From: Amycolatopsis marina
GTDB taxonomy: Bacteria; Actinomycetota; Actinomycetes; Mycobacteriales; Pseudonocardiaceae
Direction: 5' to 3'
Assembly: GCF_900111885.1 (NCBI RefSeq)
Contig: NZ_FOKG01000024.1
Span: 17,898-81,897 of the forward strand
DNA: 64,000 nt
The translations under genes and the position numbers were made by a program. The notes below the pieces were generated by a model, which saw only the letters and a program-made list of their open reading frames with translations, was not told where the DNA came from and did not search any database. This document shows, one piece after another, positions 52,232-61,310 of the stretch (within the stretch, counting starts at the first letter, position 1; each line of letters begins with the position of its first letter).

Positions 52232-52324
52232 GTTTGTGCTCCCCGTTCACGGTCGAAGTTTGGCGAAGCGGAAGGACCGGGTACTGCTCTCGGTCTACAT
52301 CGCCGACAGGAGCCGGAGCGGGAC

Positions 52325-54862
52325 ATGACCGACCGCGTTGCCGATATCTGGGGTCAGCGAACTCCCCATGCCCAGGACACCTCGTGGCCAGTCCGCCTCG
52401 ATCAGCACCTGGAGGAGGGGGTGGCCGAGTCCGACGTGCAACATTGGGTGCAGTCGGCCTGTGTTCTGTGCAGCAACGGCTGTGCCTGCGACATCGCCGT
52501 CAAGGACGGGCGCATGGTCGGTATTCGTGGCCGTACCGACGACGTCGTCAACCACGGGAGGCTGGGCCCGAAGGGCCTGTACGGCTCGTGGCAGTGGAAC
52601 GGGCGGGACCGTCTCACCCGTCCGTTGGTCCGCGAGGATGGCGAACTGGTGGAGACCGACTGGGACACCGCCATGGATCGGATAGTGCGGCGGTCCCGGA
52701 GGCTTCTCGACGAGGTGGGTTCGTCGTCGCACGGCTTCTACACCAGCGGCCAGCTCTTTCTTGAGGAGTACTACACGCTCGGCGTGATCGGCAAGGCAGG
52801 TCTGGGCACGCCGCACATGGACGGCAACACCCGCTTGTGCACGGCGACGGCAGCAGCGGCGATGAAGGAGAGCTTCGGCTCCGACGGCCAGCCGGGCAGC
52901 TATACCGACGTCGATTCCTGCGACGCGATCTTCCTGTTCGGCCACAACATGGCCGAAACGCAGACCGTCCTGTGGATGCGGATCCTCGACCGGCTGCACG
53001 GCCCTGACCGGCCACGAATTGTCGCGGTCGACCCAAGGTTCACCAAGGTCGCGGAGGCCGCTGTCGAGTCCGGCGGCGTTCACCTCGCACCGCTACCCGG
53101 CACGAACCTGGCCCTGATGAACGGGCTGGTGAACCAGCTGATCACACAAGGATGGGTCGACGAGGAATACGTGTCGGCCCACACGCTTGGCTTCGAGAAG
53201 CTCGCGCGCACCGTCAAGGCCTACACACCGGAGATGGTGGGCGAGATCTGTCGGGTGTCACCGAAGGACCTCCGGCGAGCAGCCGAGATCTTCGGAACCT
53301 CGGGGCGAGTGCTGTCCACTGTCCTGCAAGGCTTCTATCAGTCCCACCAGGCCACCGCCTCCTCCTGTCAGGTGAACAACCTGCATCTGCTCCGCGGGCT
53401 GATCGGCCGTCCTGGTTGCGGCGTGCTCCAGATGAACGGGCAACCCACCGCTCAGAACACCCGGGAGTGTGGTGCCGACGGCGACCTGCCCGGGTTCCGC
53501 AACTGGGACAACCAGAACCACATCGACCAACTGGCCGAACTGTGGAACGTGGACCCCCTCGTCATCCCCCACTGGGCCCCGCCGACGCACGCCATGCAGA
53601 TCTGGCGCTACGCGGAACAGGGCTCCATCAACTTCCTGTGGATTTCGGCCACCAATCCCGCGGTGTCGATGCCCGAACTTCCCCGTATCCGGGACATCCT
53701 CCGCCGCGAGGATCTGTTCGTCGTCGTCCAGGACGGCTTCCGCAACGAGACCGCCGAGTTCGCCGACGTGGTACTGCCCGCTGCCCTGTGGGGCGAGAAG
53801 CAGGGCACGTTCACCAACGTCAACCGGACGGTGCACCTGTCGGAGAAGGCCGTCGAACCGCCCGGTGCGGCTCGCAGCGACCTGGACATCTTCCTCGACT
53901 ACGCGCGGCGGATGGACCTGCGCGACCGCGACGGCGAACCGCTCATCAAGTGGCGTGATCCGGAAGGTGCCTTCGAGGCGTGGAAGGAGTGCACACGAGG
54001 CAGGTTGTGCGACTACACCGGACTGTCCTACGACAAGCTCCGCGGTGGCAGTGGAGTTCCCTGGCCCTGCAACACCGAGCACCCCGACGGCAGTGACCGG
54101 CTCTACGCCGACGGAGTGTTCCCCACGGCTCCGGAGGTGTGTGAGAGCTACGGTCACGACCTGCTCACCGGCGGTACGACCCCACCGACGAAGTACCAGG
54201 CCGAGCGACCCGACGGTCGTGCCTTTCTGAAGACCGCGGAGTACACGCCTGTCCCGGAGGGGCCGAGCGAGGAGTACCCCTACGTCTGCACAACTGGGCG
54301 CACGGTCTACCACTTCCACACCCGGACCAAAACCGGCCGCGCGCGGCAACTGCGCAAGGCCGCCCCGGAGCCCTGGGTGGAACTCTCGCCGGGGGACGCC
54401 AAAGCCTTGGGCGTCGATGAGGGTGACCTTGTCCGAGTCGAGTCCCGTCGTGGCGCGATGGAAGCACCCGCGAGGGTCGGGCGTGGACGCGACGGCACGG
54501 TGTTCCTTCCCTTTCACTACGGATACTGGGACACGACCGGTACAGGCAGTCCCGACGGACAGCCGCGCGCCGCGAACGAGCTGACGCAAACCGAGTGGGA
54601 TCCCGTGTCGAAGCAGCCGCTGTTCAAGGTCTCGGCTGTCCGGGTCACGAAGCTCGGACCGGGACAGGATTGCGCTCCCGCTCCCACCACCACCGCATCC
54701 GCTCCGCACGATCCAGCAGCCGTACCCGCGACCCGGGGGGATCAGGACGCCGGGACACGAGAGGACGTCGGCGTCGCAGACCCGCCACGGCAGGTTCCCA
54801 GTCCTGGGCACACCCCCGGGGTGCCGGACCCCGTGTTGCCGCATGCCGCAAGGAAGGGCTGA
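52325..54862 (+). CDS. Molybdopterin oxidoreductase (nitrate reductase / formate dehydrogenase-like)
   Basis: An 845-residue bis-MGD enzyme of the DMSO reductase superfamily. An N-terminal cluster motif has Cys46, Cys49, Cys53 and Cys55, but the usual fourth ligand in LC-x-KG is replaced (RLGPKG, Gly81). A likely Mo-ligand cysteine is Cys172 in NTRLCTATA. Cofactor-binding segments and a C-terminal molydopterin-binding beta barrel (HTRTKTGRARQL, LSPGDAKALGVDEGD) follow, and the last 70 residues are Pro/Ala/Thr-rich and probably disordered. No twin-arginine signal, so it is cytoplasmic; the assimilatory NasA-like subgroup is the closest guess. Followed three bases later by a small helical gene. 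Confidence 0.9.
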   Translation: MTDRVADIWGQRTPHAQDTSWPVRLDQHLEEGVAESDVQHWVQSACVLCSNGCACDIAVKDGRMVGIRGRTDDVVNHGRLGPKGLYGSWQWNGRDRLTRPLVREDGELVETDWDTAMDRIVRRSRRLLDEVGSSSHGFYTSGQLFLEEYYTLGVIGKAGLGTPHMDGNTRLCTATAAAAMKESFGSDGQPGSYTDVDSCDAIFLFGHNMAETQTVLWMRILDRLHGPDRPRIVAVDPRFTKVAEAAVESGGVHLAPLPGTNLALMNGLVNQLITQGWVDEEYVSAHTLGFEKLARTVKAYTPEMVGEICRVSPKDLRRAAEIFGTSGRVLSTVLQGFYQSHQATASSCQVNNLHLLRGLIGRPGCGVLQMNGQPTAQNTRECGADGDLPGFRNWDNQNHIDQLAELWNVDPLVIPHWAPPTHAMQIWRYAEQGSINFLWISATNPAVSMPELPRIRDILRREDLFVVVQDGFRNETAEFADVVLPAALWGEKQGTFTNVNRTVHLSEKAVEPPGAARSDLDIFLDYARRMDLRDRDGEPLIKWRDPEGAFEAWKECTRGRLCDYTGLSYDKLRGGSGVPWPCNTEHPDGSDRLYADGVFPTAPEVCESYGHDLLTGGTTPPTKYQAERPDGRAFLKTAEYTPVPEGPSEEYPYVCTTGRTVYHFHTRTKTGRARQLRKAAPEPWVELSPGDAKALGVDEGDLVRVESRRGAMEAPARVGRGRDGTVFLPFHYGYWDTTGTGSPDGQPRAANELTQTEWDPVSKQPLFKVSAVRVTKLGPGQDCAPAPTTTASAPHDPAAVPATRGDQDAGTREDVGVADPPRQVPSPGHTPGVPDPVLPHAARKG

Positions 54863-54865
54863 ACC

Positions 54866-55324
54866 ATGCACCTGCCAACCTACGTCGGCTTGCTCGATGC
54901 CTCGCTGCGCTCGCTCGCCGACGCGTTTCGTCAGGTGAGCGACGGCCACGGCGAGGAACCTGACGTCCACCACCTCTGCAAGGTCCTGGCCGGCCAGATC
55001 GACGGACAACTGACGATGCTCGTACCGGTGGTACGTCACTACGGTGAGAAAAGCGAGCAGGAGCCCGAACGGCTGCACGCGACCGGCCTCGACAGCACCC
55101 GTAGCGGCGGTGTCGGGCTGTTGCGGGATCTGCAGGACCTGTACATGCTGGGCTCGTTCGTCGAGATGACCTGGACAGTCGTGGGACAGGCGGCACAGGG
55201 ACTGCGCGACAGGGAGCTACTGCACATCGTGCACTCGTGTGAGCAGGACACCGCGCAGCAGCTGCAGTGGTTGCGCACCCGGATCAAGCAAGCGGCACCG
55301 CAAGCCCTCATTGCCGCGAAGTAG
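54866..55324 (+). CDS. Small helical-bundle protein in the molybdoenzyme operon
   Basis: A 152-residue protein predicted to be all helical, with His- and Glu/Asp-rich stretches: GLLDASLRSLADAFRQVSDGHGEEPDVHHLCKVLA (about residues 8-42), VPVVRHYGEK, and LLHIVHSCEQDTAQQLQWLRTRI near the end. The histidine and acidic spacing recalls ferritin-like or hemerythrin-like bundles, so it may bind metal, but I do not recognise the family. It starts three bases after the molybdoenzyme stop and ends directly before the HPP gene, so the three are one operon. Confidence 0.75.
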   Translation: MHLPTYVGLLDASLRSLADAFRQVSDGHGEEPDVHHLCKVLAGQIDGQLTMLVPVVRHYGEKSEQEPERLHATGLDSTRSGGVGLLRDLQDLYMLGSFVEMTWTVVGQAAQGLRDRELLHIVHSCEQDTAQQLQWLRTRIKQAAPQALIAAK

Positions 55325-55879
55325 GTGCGGGTCATGACAGGGCCATCGCCGGGCGGCGCATTGGCCGCTGCCGAGAACCGTGCGGGCAGAGCGGGCGCTG
55401 GTATGTACGCGTTCACCCTGTGCCTGGTCTTGTTGGCGGCTGCGGGCCTCGCAGGGCTGCTGCTCAAGCAGCCCTACCTGTTTCCCAGCCTCGGCCCCAT
55501 CGTGATGCTCTACTTCGAGTCTCCGATGCAGAAGTCCGCACGCCCCCGCAACACGCTGATCGGGCACGCGGTGGCGATCCTGGCCGGGGTGGGTTGCCTC
55601 GCCGTGTTCGGACTCGCCGATCATCCACCGGTTGTCCAGGAAGGCATCAGCGGCATGCGGATAGGCGCCGCCGCCCTGTCCGTGGCCCTAACCGCGTTGG
55701 TTCTACGCTTGCTGGCCTGCCCGCATCCACCGGCCGGCGCGACGACCCTGATCATCAGCCTGGGGCTGCTCACCTCCGCGGGCGAGTTGGTGTCCATCGC
55801 TGCCGCCGTTGTACTCGTCACCGTGCTCGGTGTCGCGCTCAACCGGATTTTCGGCGTGCGCCAGCCACTCTGGTCCTGA
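55325..55879 (+). CDS. HPP family membrane protein
   Basis: A 184-residue membrane protein with four or five hydrophobic helices. The family signature CPHPPAGATTLIISLG is at about residues 133-148, and FPSLGPIVMLYFESP precedes it. HPP proteins are associated with nitrite or nitrate handling in plants and cyanobacteria. The GTG start immediately follows the stop of the upstream gene; ATG at 55334 is an alternative. Its place after a NasA-like molybdoenzyme supports a role in nitrate/nitrite movement, by inference only. Confidence 0.85.
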   Translation: MRVMTGPSPGGALAAAENRAGRAGAGMYAFTLCLVLLAAAGLAGLLLKQPYLFPSLGPIVMLYFESPMQKSARPRNTLIGHAVAILAGVGCLAVFGLADHPPVVQEGISGMRIGAAALSVALTALVLRLLACPHPPAGATTLIISLGLLTSAGELVSIAAAVVLVTVLGVALNRIFGVRQPLWS

Positions 55880-55902
55880 CTGCGTTCAGGGCTCGTCGTG
55901 GG

Positions 55903-56376
55903 TCAGGCCTGTGCGGTCCGCTCCAGCAGGGGCCGCACCCGGGGTGGCACCGGGGTGGAGAGCGCGATCGAAGTCGAGGTCCGGCGCACCCCCGGCACTC
56001 CGACGACCTCGTCGATGACCCGCTGCAGGTCGTCGTTGGAACGTGCCACCATCCGCACGAACAGGTCGCCCTGCCCAGTCGTGGCGTGGACCTCACACAC
56101 CTCGTCGATGGCGGCGAGGGCCTCCGCCACCTCGGCGCGTCTGCCCTGCGCGATCTCGAGCACCGCGAACGCGGTCAGCCCGTAGCCCATGGCGGCGAGG
56201 TTGAGGGCAGGCGGGAATCCGTCGAGAATGCCGCGCTCGGCGAGCCGGTCCAGTCGCGCCTGCACTGTGCCCCGCGCGACGCCCAGCCTGCGGGCGCATT
56301 CGAGCACGCCGAGGCGCGGAGCATCGGTGAGCAACAGGAGCAGCCGCGCGTCGAGCGCGTCCAGTACTTCGTCCAG
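55903..56376 (-). CDS. Lrp/AsnC family transcriptional regulator, probable CTG start
   Basis: A regulator of about 157 residues with an N-terminal HTH (RLGVLECARRLGVARGTVQARLDRLAERGIL) and a C-terminal ligand-sensing RAM domain (VHATTGQGDLFVRMVARSNDDLQRVIDEVVGVPGVRRT). No ATG, GTG or TTG lies near the point where homologues begin; CTG at 56376 is preceded by GGAGGGG at five bases. The frame stays open to an ATG at 56472, but that extension would encode the operator-like palindrome region. It is divergent from hppD and should control it in response to an aromatic amino acid or homogentisate precursor. Confidence 0.88.
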   Translation of the reverse strand: MDEVLDALDARLLLLLTDAPRLGVLECARRLGVARGTVQARLDRLAERGILDGFPPALNLAAMGYGLTAFAVLEIAQGRRAEVAEALAAIDEVCEVHATTGQGDLFVRMVARSNDDLQRVIDEVVGVPGVRRTSTSIALSTPVPPRVRPLLERTAQA

Positions 56377-56430
56377 GGTGACCCCTCCATCTACACAGAC
56401 TGTCCAGACTGGGCGTGCCGAGCTGAGTCT

Positions 56431-56451
56431 CACTGAACATATTGTCCAGTG
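56431..56451. promoter_or_regulatory. Lrp/AsnC-type operator in the regulator-hppD gap
   Basis: CACTGAACA-TAT-TGTCCAGTG is a 9-3-9 dyad with one mismatch, typical in size for Lrp-family sites. A related half-site TGTCCAGACTGG lies at 56401-56412. It lies between the regulator and hppD starts and overlaps the upstream extension of the regulator frame. Confidence 0.7.
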
Positions 56452-56529
56452 AATCTGCGCTCTATTGCTCATCTTGCCTTACCGGCGCATCCTTCGACTA
56501 CCGCAGTTCCACCACCGGAGGAAGCCGAT

Positions 56530-57729
56530 ATGACGCACACGATCGATCCACGGGGCCCTCTCGACGACGTCAGCTATGACCAGCTGCGCCAGCTTGTCGG
56601 ACTTGTCGACCACGATGCTTCGGCCGACCCGTTCCCGGTCAGGGCGTTGGACGCCGTGGTGTTCATCGCGGGCAACGCCACCCAGACGGCCTGGTTCTAC
56701 CAGGTCGCTTTCGGCATGCAGCTCGTCGCCTACTCGGGCCCGGAGACCGGCAACCACGACCACAAGTCGTTCGTGCTGAAGTCCGGTTCCGCACGGTTCG
56801 TCATCACCGGCGGCGTGCGCCCGGACTCCCCGCTGCTCGACCACCACCGCAGACACGGCGACGGCGTGATCGACCTCGCGCTGGAGGTCGCCGACGTGGA
56901 CAAGTGCATCGACCACGCCCGCAGCCAGGGCGCCACCGTGTTGGAGGAGCCGCACGACGTCTCCGACGAGCACGGGACCGTGCGCAGGGCGGCCATCGCC
57001 ACGTACGGGGAAACCCGGCACACGCTCATCGACCGCTCCAAGTACGCGGGTCCTTATCTGCCGGGCTACGAGGCACGAGAGAGCACGATCCGGCGTCCCG
57101 AAGGCGCACCGAAGCGCCTCTTCCAGGCCGTCGACCACTGCGTGGGCAACGTCGAGCTCGGCAAGATGGACTACTGGGTGGACTGGTACCACCGCGTGAT
57201 GGGCTTCGTGAACATGGCGGAGTTCGTCGGCGACGACATCGCCACCGACTACTCGGCGCTGATGAGCAAGGTGGTGTCCAACGGCAACCACCGGGTGAAG
57301 TTTCCGCTGAACGAACCTGCGATCGCGAAGAAGAGGTCGCAGATCGACGAGTACCTGGAGTTCTACGGCGGACCAGGCTGCCAGCACATCGCACTGGCCA
57401 CCGGCGACATCCTCACGACGGTGAGCGCGATGCGCGCGGCGGGTGTCGAATTCCTGCAGGTCCCGGACTCGTATTACGACGACCCGGAGCTACGCAAGCG
57501 CATCGGTGAGGTCCGGGTACCGATCGAGACGCTCAAGGAGCACCGGATCCTGGTGGACCGGGACGAGGACGGCTACCTGCTGCAGATCTTCACCAAGCCG
57601 ATCGGCGATCGCCCCACCGTGTTCTACGAGCTGATCGAACGCCACGGCTCACTCGGCTTCGGCATCGGCAACTTCAAGGCGCTGTTCCAGGCGATCGAGC
57701 GCGAGCAGGAGCGCCGGGGCAACCTCTGA
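56530..57729 (+). CDS. hppD: 4-hydroxyphenylpyruvate dioxygenase
   Basis: A 399-residue iron(II) enzyme of tyrosine breakdown that forms homogentisate from 4-hydroxyphenylpyruvate. Two VOC-type halves are visible. Metal ligands are the His in FQAVDHCVGN (about residue 203), the His in GCQHIALAT (about 286) and the Glu in VFYELIERHG (about 367), with the C-terminal helix GFGIGNFKALFQAIEREQERRG closing the site. GGAGGAAG precedes the ATG at 56530. A long hairpin follows the stop. Confidence 0.97.
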   Translation: MTHTIDPRGPLDDVSYDQLRQLVGLVDHDASADPFPVRALDAVVFIAGNATQTAWFYQVAFGMQLVAYSGPETGNHDHKSFVLKSGSARFVITGGVRPDSPLLDHHRRHGDGVIDLALEVADVDKCIDHARSQGATVLEEPHDVSDEHGTVRRAAIATYGETRHTLIDRSKYAGPYLPGYEARESTIRRPEGAPKRLFQAVDHCVGNVELGKMDYWVDWYHRVMGFVNMAEFVGDDIATDYSALMSKVVSNGNHRVKFPLNEPAIAKKRSQIDEYLEFYGGPGCQHIALATGDILTTVSAMRAAGVEFLQVPDSYYDDPELRKRIGEVRVPIETLKEHRILVDRDEDGYLLQIFTKPIGDRPTVFYELIERHGSLGFGIGNFKALFQAIEREQERRGNL

Positions 57730-57743
57730 CCGCGGCTCGGGGA

Positions 57744-57800
57744 AGTTCCCGAATGCCACATTGGGGACGGTGAACGTCCCCAATGTGGCATTCGGGAACT
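57744..57800. terminator. Long hairpin between convergent genes (family B)
   Basis: A perfect 25-bp stem (57744-57768 against 57776-57800) with a 7-base loop. Each arm carries CCCGAATGCCACATTGGGG or its complement, a one-base variant of the 17899-17959 element. It lies between the hppD stop and the stop of a convergent membrane-protein gene, well placed for bidirectional termination. Confidence 0.87.
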
Positions 57801-57840
57801 CCCGCACGCCGCCGCTCCGTACGCGCCGAGGCGTGCCAGG

Positions 57841-58302
57841 TCAATCCGGGACACGTCGTGTGACCTTCGCGTAGGACCGGATGGTCGCAAGGAGCAGCCC
57901 GATCACGACGACCCCCAGGACGCCGTGATACCACCGCCAGCCCACACCGACGCCGACGAACCCGTCCACGATCATGATCATCGCACCGGCTCCGACCGCC
58001 AGCGACATGCCGACGAGCACCACCAACATCAAGGTTCTCGGCACCCTGCGACCGAGACCGGTGACCGTGGCGACGGCGATGCCCGCGGCCACCAGGCCGG
58101 AAACACTCGCGCTCCACTGTGCCGTGGTCACGTTCATGAACTCCCGCGCGTAGCTTTCGTGTTCGGCGGCCGGCACGACGGGCCCGCCCGGGAATCCGAG
58201 TCGCGCCTGCAGCGCGAACGCGGCCTTTCCCGCGGCGTAACCGAAGAACAGCATCGCCGCGGCATACGCAGGCCAGCGCGGGGCGACAGCAGCCTTGACC
58301 AT
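57841..58302 (-). CDS. Membrane protein, unknown function
   Basis: A 153-residue integral membrane protein with four hydrophobic helices (about residues 12-30, 55-78, 85-108 and 122-142). A loop between the first two contains PAAEHESYAREFMNVTTAQW. I do not recognise a family, though similar four-helix proteins are common in actinobacteria. The ATG at 58302 places the first helix near the N-terminus; no strong ribosome-binding site is visible. It is downstream of ilvA on the same strand, with a small hairpin between. Confidence 0.72.
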   Translation of the reverse strand: MVKAAVAPRWPAYAAAMLFFGYAAGKAAFALQARLGFPGGPVVPAAEHESYAREFMNVTTAQWSASVSGLVAAGIAVATVTGLGRRVPRTLMLVVLVGMSLAVGAGAMIMIVDGFVGVGVGWRWYHGVLGVVVIGLLLATIRSYAKVTRRVPD

Positions 58303-58390
58303 GTCGCGAACGTAGCCGGGACGAGGCACGGCATTGCTCCCGAAAGCGGGGGAAACTCCTCCCTCGCAGGAGGGAACTCGCTCCTTGTGG

Positions 58391-59593
58391 CTACACGACG
58401 GTGAACCCGCTTCGCTGCAACCCGGCCGCGACCTCCTCGCAGTGCTCCGGCCCTCGGGTCTCGAGGTTGAGCGCGACCTCCACCTCGCCGAGCGCGAGCC
58501 TGCCGGAGATCCGCGAGTGCTCGACGTCGAGCACGTTCGCCCCGAGTTCACTCACCTTCGACAGCACGCCGGCGAGCGATCCCGGTCGATCGGGCACGAG
58601 CAGACGCAGCTTCAGATAACGTCCCCCCGCCGTCATTCCGTGCTGGATGATCTGCAGCAGCAACAACGGATCGACGTTGCCGCCGGAGAGCACCGCGACG
58701 ACCGGCGCCTGGAACCTGCCCGGATGCTCCAGCAACGCCGCAACGGCGGCGGCCCCGGCCGGCTCGACCACGAGCTTGCGCCGTTCCAAACACAACAGCA
58801 CCGCGCGGGACAGCGATTCCTCGGTCACCGTGATGACGTCGTCCACCAGCGCGGACACGTGTGCGAAGCTGACCGGTCCCGGCTGCCCGACCGCGATCCC
58901 GTCCGCCATCGTGTGCATTTCCGGCAGCCGCACCGGCTCGCCCGCCTTCAGTGAGGCTGGGTACGCCGCCGCGGTCTCCGCCTGCACCCCGATCACCCGC
59001 ACGTGCGGCTTCAGCGCCTTCAGCGCGCAGCCGACGCCGCCGACGAGGCCACCGCCGCCGGTGGCGACCAGCACGGTGGCGACGTCGGGCACCTGCTCGA
59101 GAATTTCCAGGCCGACGGTGCCCTGCCCGGCGATGATGTCCGGGTGGTCGAACGGGTGAATGAACACCGCGCCGGTTCGCTCGGCGAAGGCGATCGCCTC
59201 GTCCAGCGTCTCCTCGATCACCTCGCCGTGCAGGTGCACGTCGGCTCCGTAGCCCCTGGTCGCGGCCAGCTTCGGCAGCGGTGCGCGCTCCGGCATGAAC
59301 ACCGTGGCCTTCGCACCGAGCAGCCGCGCTGCCAGCGCGACGCCCTGCGCATGGTTGCCCGCGCTGGCGGCCACCACACCGCGGCCGCGTTCCTCCTCAC
59401 TCAGCCCGTGAATCCGGGTGTACGCGCCTCTGATCTTGAAGGAACCTGTCCGCTGCAGGTTCTCGCATTTGAGATACACCGCTCCACCGTGCAGTTCCTG
59501 CAGGTCGCGGGCGTGTTCCATGGGCGTCTGGCGGGTCACGCCTTCGAGCAGGCCCCTGGCTTCCCAGATGCGGTCGACACTGACGAGTTGCAT
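58391..59593 (-). CDS. ilvA: Threonine ammonia-lyase
   Basis: A 400-residue PLP enzyme making 2-oxobutanoate from threonine. Lys53 in the motif TGSFKIRGAY binds PLP; the phosphate loop GGGGLVGGV and the late VAVLSGGNVDP are conserved. A C-terminal ACT domain (about residues 325-400: LRLLVPDRPGSLAGVLSKVSELGANVLDVEHSR) suggests allosteric control. The single ACT domain fits the short IlvA/TdcB-like form of actinobacteria. ATG at 59593; the frame continues upstream without similarity. Confidence 0.95.
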   Translation of the reverse strand: MQLVSVDRIWEARGLLEGVTRQTPMEHARDLQELHGGAVYLKCENLQRTGSFKIRGAYTRIHGLSEEERGRGVVAASAGNHAQGVALAARLLGAKATVFMPERAPLPKLAATRGYGADVHLHGEVIEETLDEAIAFAERTGAVFIHPFDHPDIIAGQGTVGLEILEQVPDVATVLVATGGGGLVGGVGCALKALKPHVRVIGVQAETAAAYPASLKAGEPVRLPEMHTMADGIAVGQPGPVSFAHVSALVDDVITVTEESLSRAVLLCLERRKLVVEPAGAAAVAALLEHPGRFQAPVVAVLSGGNVDPLLLLQIIQHGMTAGGRYLKLRLLVPDRPGSLAGVLSKVSELGANVLDVEHSRISGRLALGEVEVALNLETRGPEHCEEVAAGLQRSGFTVV

Positions 59594-59688
59594 GAAAGCC
59601 GATGATGCCACCCGACCAACAGGGGACGTAATGCCACCGTGAACCAGGTACCCTGATCCTGAACTCAGCGATCGACCGGGGAGACAGC

Positions 59689-59976
59689 ATGGCACGCGCC
59701 ACCACGCCGGGCACCGCGCGCGGACTTCGCGGCACCCGAGCAGCGGGCGTGCTACCGCTGATCGCGGGGGTAACATCCGCGCTCGCGCTGACCGGCGCCG
59801 CGTTCTACACGGTCGAGTACGCGGGCTGCGGCGATTCGGGGCAGTACATCCGGCACGACAGCCACATCGAACTCGTCGGCAGCTGTGTCGACGGCGCGAA
59901 GCTACCCGCCGTCGACCCCACCCAGAACCAGCGTGGTCCCGCGGACAACGCTGGCACCAGCAACTACCGCCCCTGA
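59689..59976 (+). CDS. Small exported or membrane-anchored protein, unknown
   Basis: A 95-residue protein with an Arg-rich N-terminus, one hydrophobic helix (about residues 20-43) and a short external part with two cysteines (residues 47 and 66) in AGCGDSGQYIRHDSHIELVGSCVDG, which may form a disulfide; the C-terminus is Pro/Asn/Gly-rich. GGGGAGACAGC in front supports the ATG. Divergent from ilvA. I do not know a function. Confidence 0.7.
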   Translation: MARATTPGTARGLRGTRAAGVLPLIAGVTSALALTGAAFYTVEYAGCGDSGQYIRHDSHIELVGSCVDGAKLPAVDPTQNQRGPADNAGTSNYRP

Positions 59977-60129
59977 CCCTGACAGCCGCGGCCCGCGAAC
60001 TGGTCCGTCGCGGGCATTACCCGAGAGCTGTGCTGAACAGGCGCGCGATCGACCCGCAGCCGCGTTCGCGAGGCCTTCTGCCCCGGCGCGCCACACGTCA
60101 CCTCAGGTGGACACAGTCTTCAACTGTTC

Positions 60130-61287
60130 CTAGCCGAGAGCTGCGGACAGGTCGGCGATCAGGTCCCGCACGTCCTCGATTCCGACGGACAGGCGGAGCA
60201 GTTCCGCTGGAACCTGCAGCAACGAACCGGCGACGCTGGCGTGCGTCATACGTCCAGGGTGCTCGATCAGCGACTCGATGCCACCGAGTGACTCGGCCAG
60301 GATGAACAGTTCCGTCCCCGCCGCCGCGTCCAGGGCCGCCTGCTCCCCGTCGACGTGCGTGAAGGACACCATGCCCCCGAACCGGCGCATCTGTTTCGCG
60401 GCGACCTCGTGGCCGGGATGCCCGGAGAGACCCGGGTAGTAGACCGTGCCCACCTTCGGGTGGTCCACGAGCATCTCCACGATGCGCTCGGCGTTGTCGC
60501 AGTGGCGCTCCATCCGGACCCCTAGTGTCTTCAGCCCCCGAAGCGTCAGCCACGCGTCGAAGGCGCCGGGCACCGCACCGGAGGCGTTGCGCAGGAAGAA
60601 CAACTGCTCGCGCAGCTCGTCGTCGTCGGTGACCACGGCGCCGCCGACGACATCCGAGTGCCCACCCAGGTACTTGGTGGTGGAGTGCAGAACCACGTCC
60701 GCGCCGAGGGCCAGCGGGTTCTGCAGATAGGGCGTGGCGAAGGTGTTGTCGACGACCAGCTTCGCCCCGGCCACATGCGCGGTCTCGGCGAGCGCCGCGA
60801 TGTCGGCGATGCCCAGCAGCGGATTGGTCGGCGTCTCGCACCAGACGAGCTTCGTCTCGGGACGGATCGCGGATCGAACATCATCCACATCGGACAGGTG
60901 CGCCACGTCGTAGGAGATGCCCCACGAGGTCAGCACCTTGTCGATCAGCCGGAACGTGCCGCCGTAGACGTCGTTGCCGAGCACCAGGTGATCACCTGGG
61001 CGCAGCGTCGCCCGCAGCACCGCATCACTGGCTGCCATGCCGGAGGCATAGGCCAGCGCGTGCTTGCCGCTCTCCAGCGCGGCCAGCGCCTCCTCCAGGG
61101 CGGTGCGCGTGGGGTTCGCCGTGCGGGAGTACTCGTAATCACCCTCCCGAGTGGCCCCGACACCGTCCTGCGCGTAGGTGGAAGTCTGGTAAATCGGCAC
61201 GATGACCGCGCCGGTACGCGGGTCGGGCTTCTGACCAGCATGAATAGCGCGAGTTTCGAAACCAAGCCTGGCGGGATCGTGAACCAT
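60130..61287 (-). CDS. metB: Cystathionine gamma-synthase
   Basis: A 385-residue PLP enzyme of the Cys/Met metabolism family. The N-terminal FETRAIHAGQKPDPRTGAVIVPIYQTSTY and YEYSRTANPTR are typical, and Lys205 in HSTTKYLGGHSDVVGG binds PLP. The family makes cystathionine from an activated homoserine and cysteine; actinobacterial members can also show gamma-lyase activity, so the direction in vivo is not certain. ATG at 61287. It corresponds to Rv1079 in the conserved order. Confidence 0.94.
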   Translation of the reverse strand: MVHDPARLGFETRAIHAGQKPDPRTGAVIVPIYQTSTYAQDGVGATREGDYEYSRTANPTRTALEEALAALESGKHALAYASGMAASDAVLRATLRPGDHLVLGNDVYGGTFRLIDKVLTSWGISYDVAHLSDVDDVRSAIRPETKLVWCETPTNPLLGIADIAALAETAHVAGAKLVVDNTFATPYLQNPLALGADVVLHSTTKYLGGHSDVVGGAVVTDDDELREQLFFLRNASGAVPGAFDAWLTLRGLKTLGVRMERHCDNAERIVEMLVDHPKVGTVYYPGLSGHPGHEVAAKQMRRFGGMVSFTHVDGEQAALDAAAGTELFILAESLGGIESLIEHPGRMTHASVAGSLLQVPAELLRLSVGIEDVRDLIADLSAALG

Positions 61288-61310
61288 GGCTCCACCCTAC
61301 GACCGCGGGC

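Noticed and set aside
58362..58378. Small hairpin TCCCTC / GAGGGA downstream of ilvA
   Set aside because: Only six paired bases with no T-run; too weak to list as a terminator.
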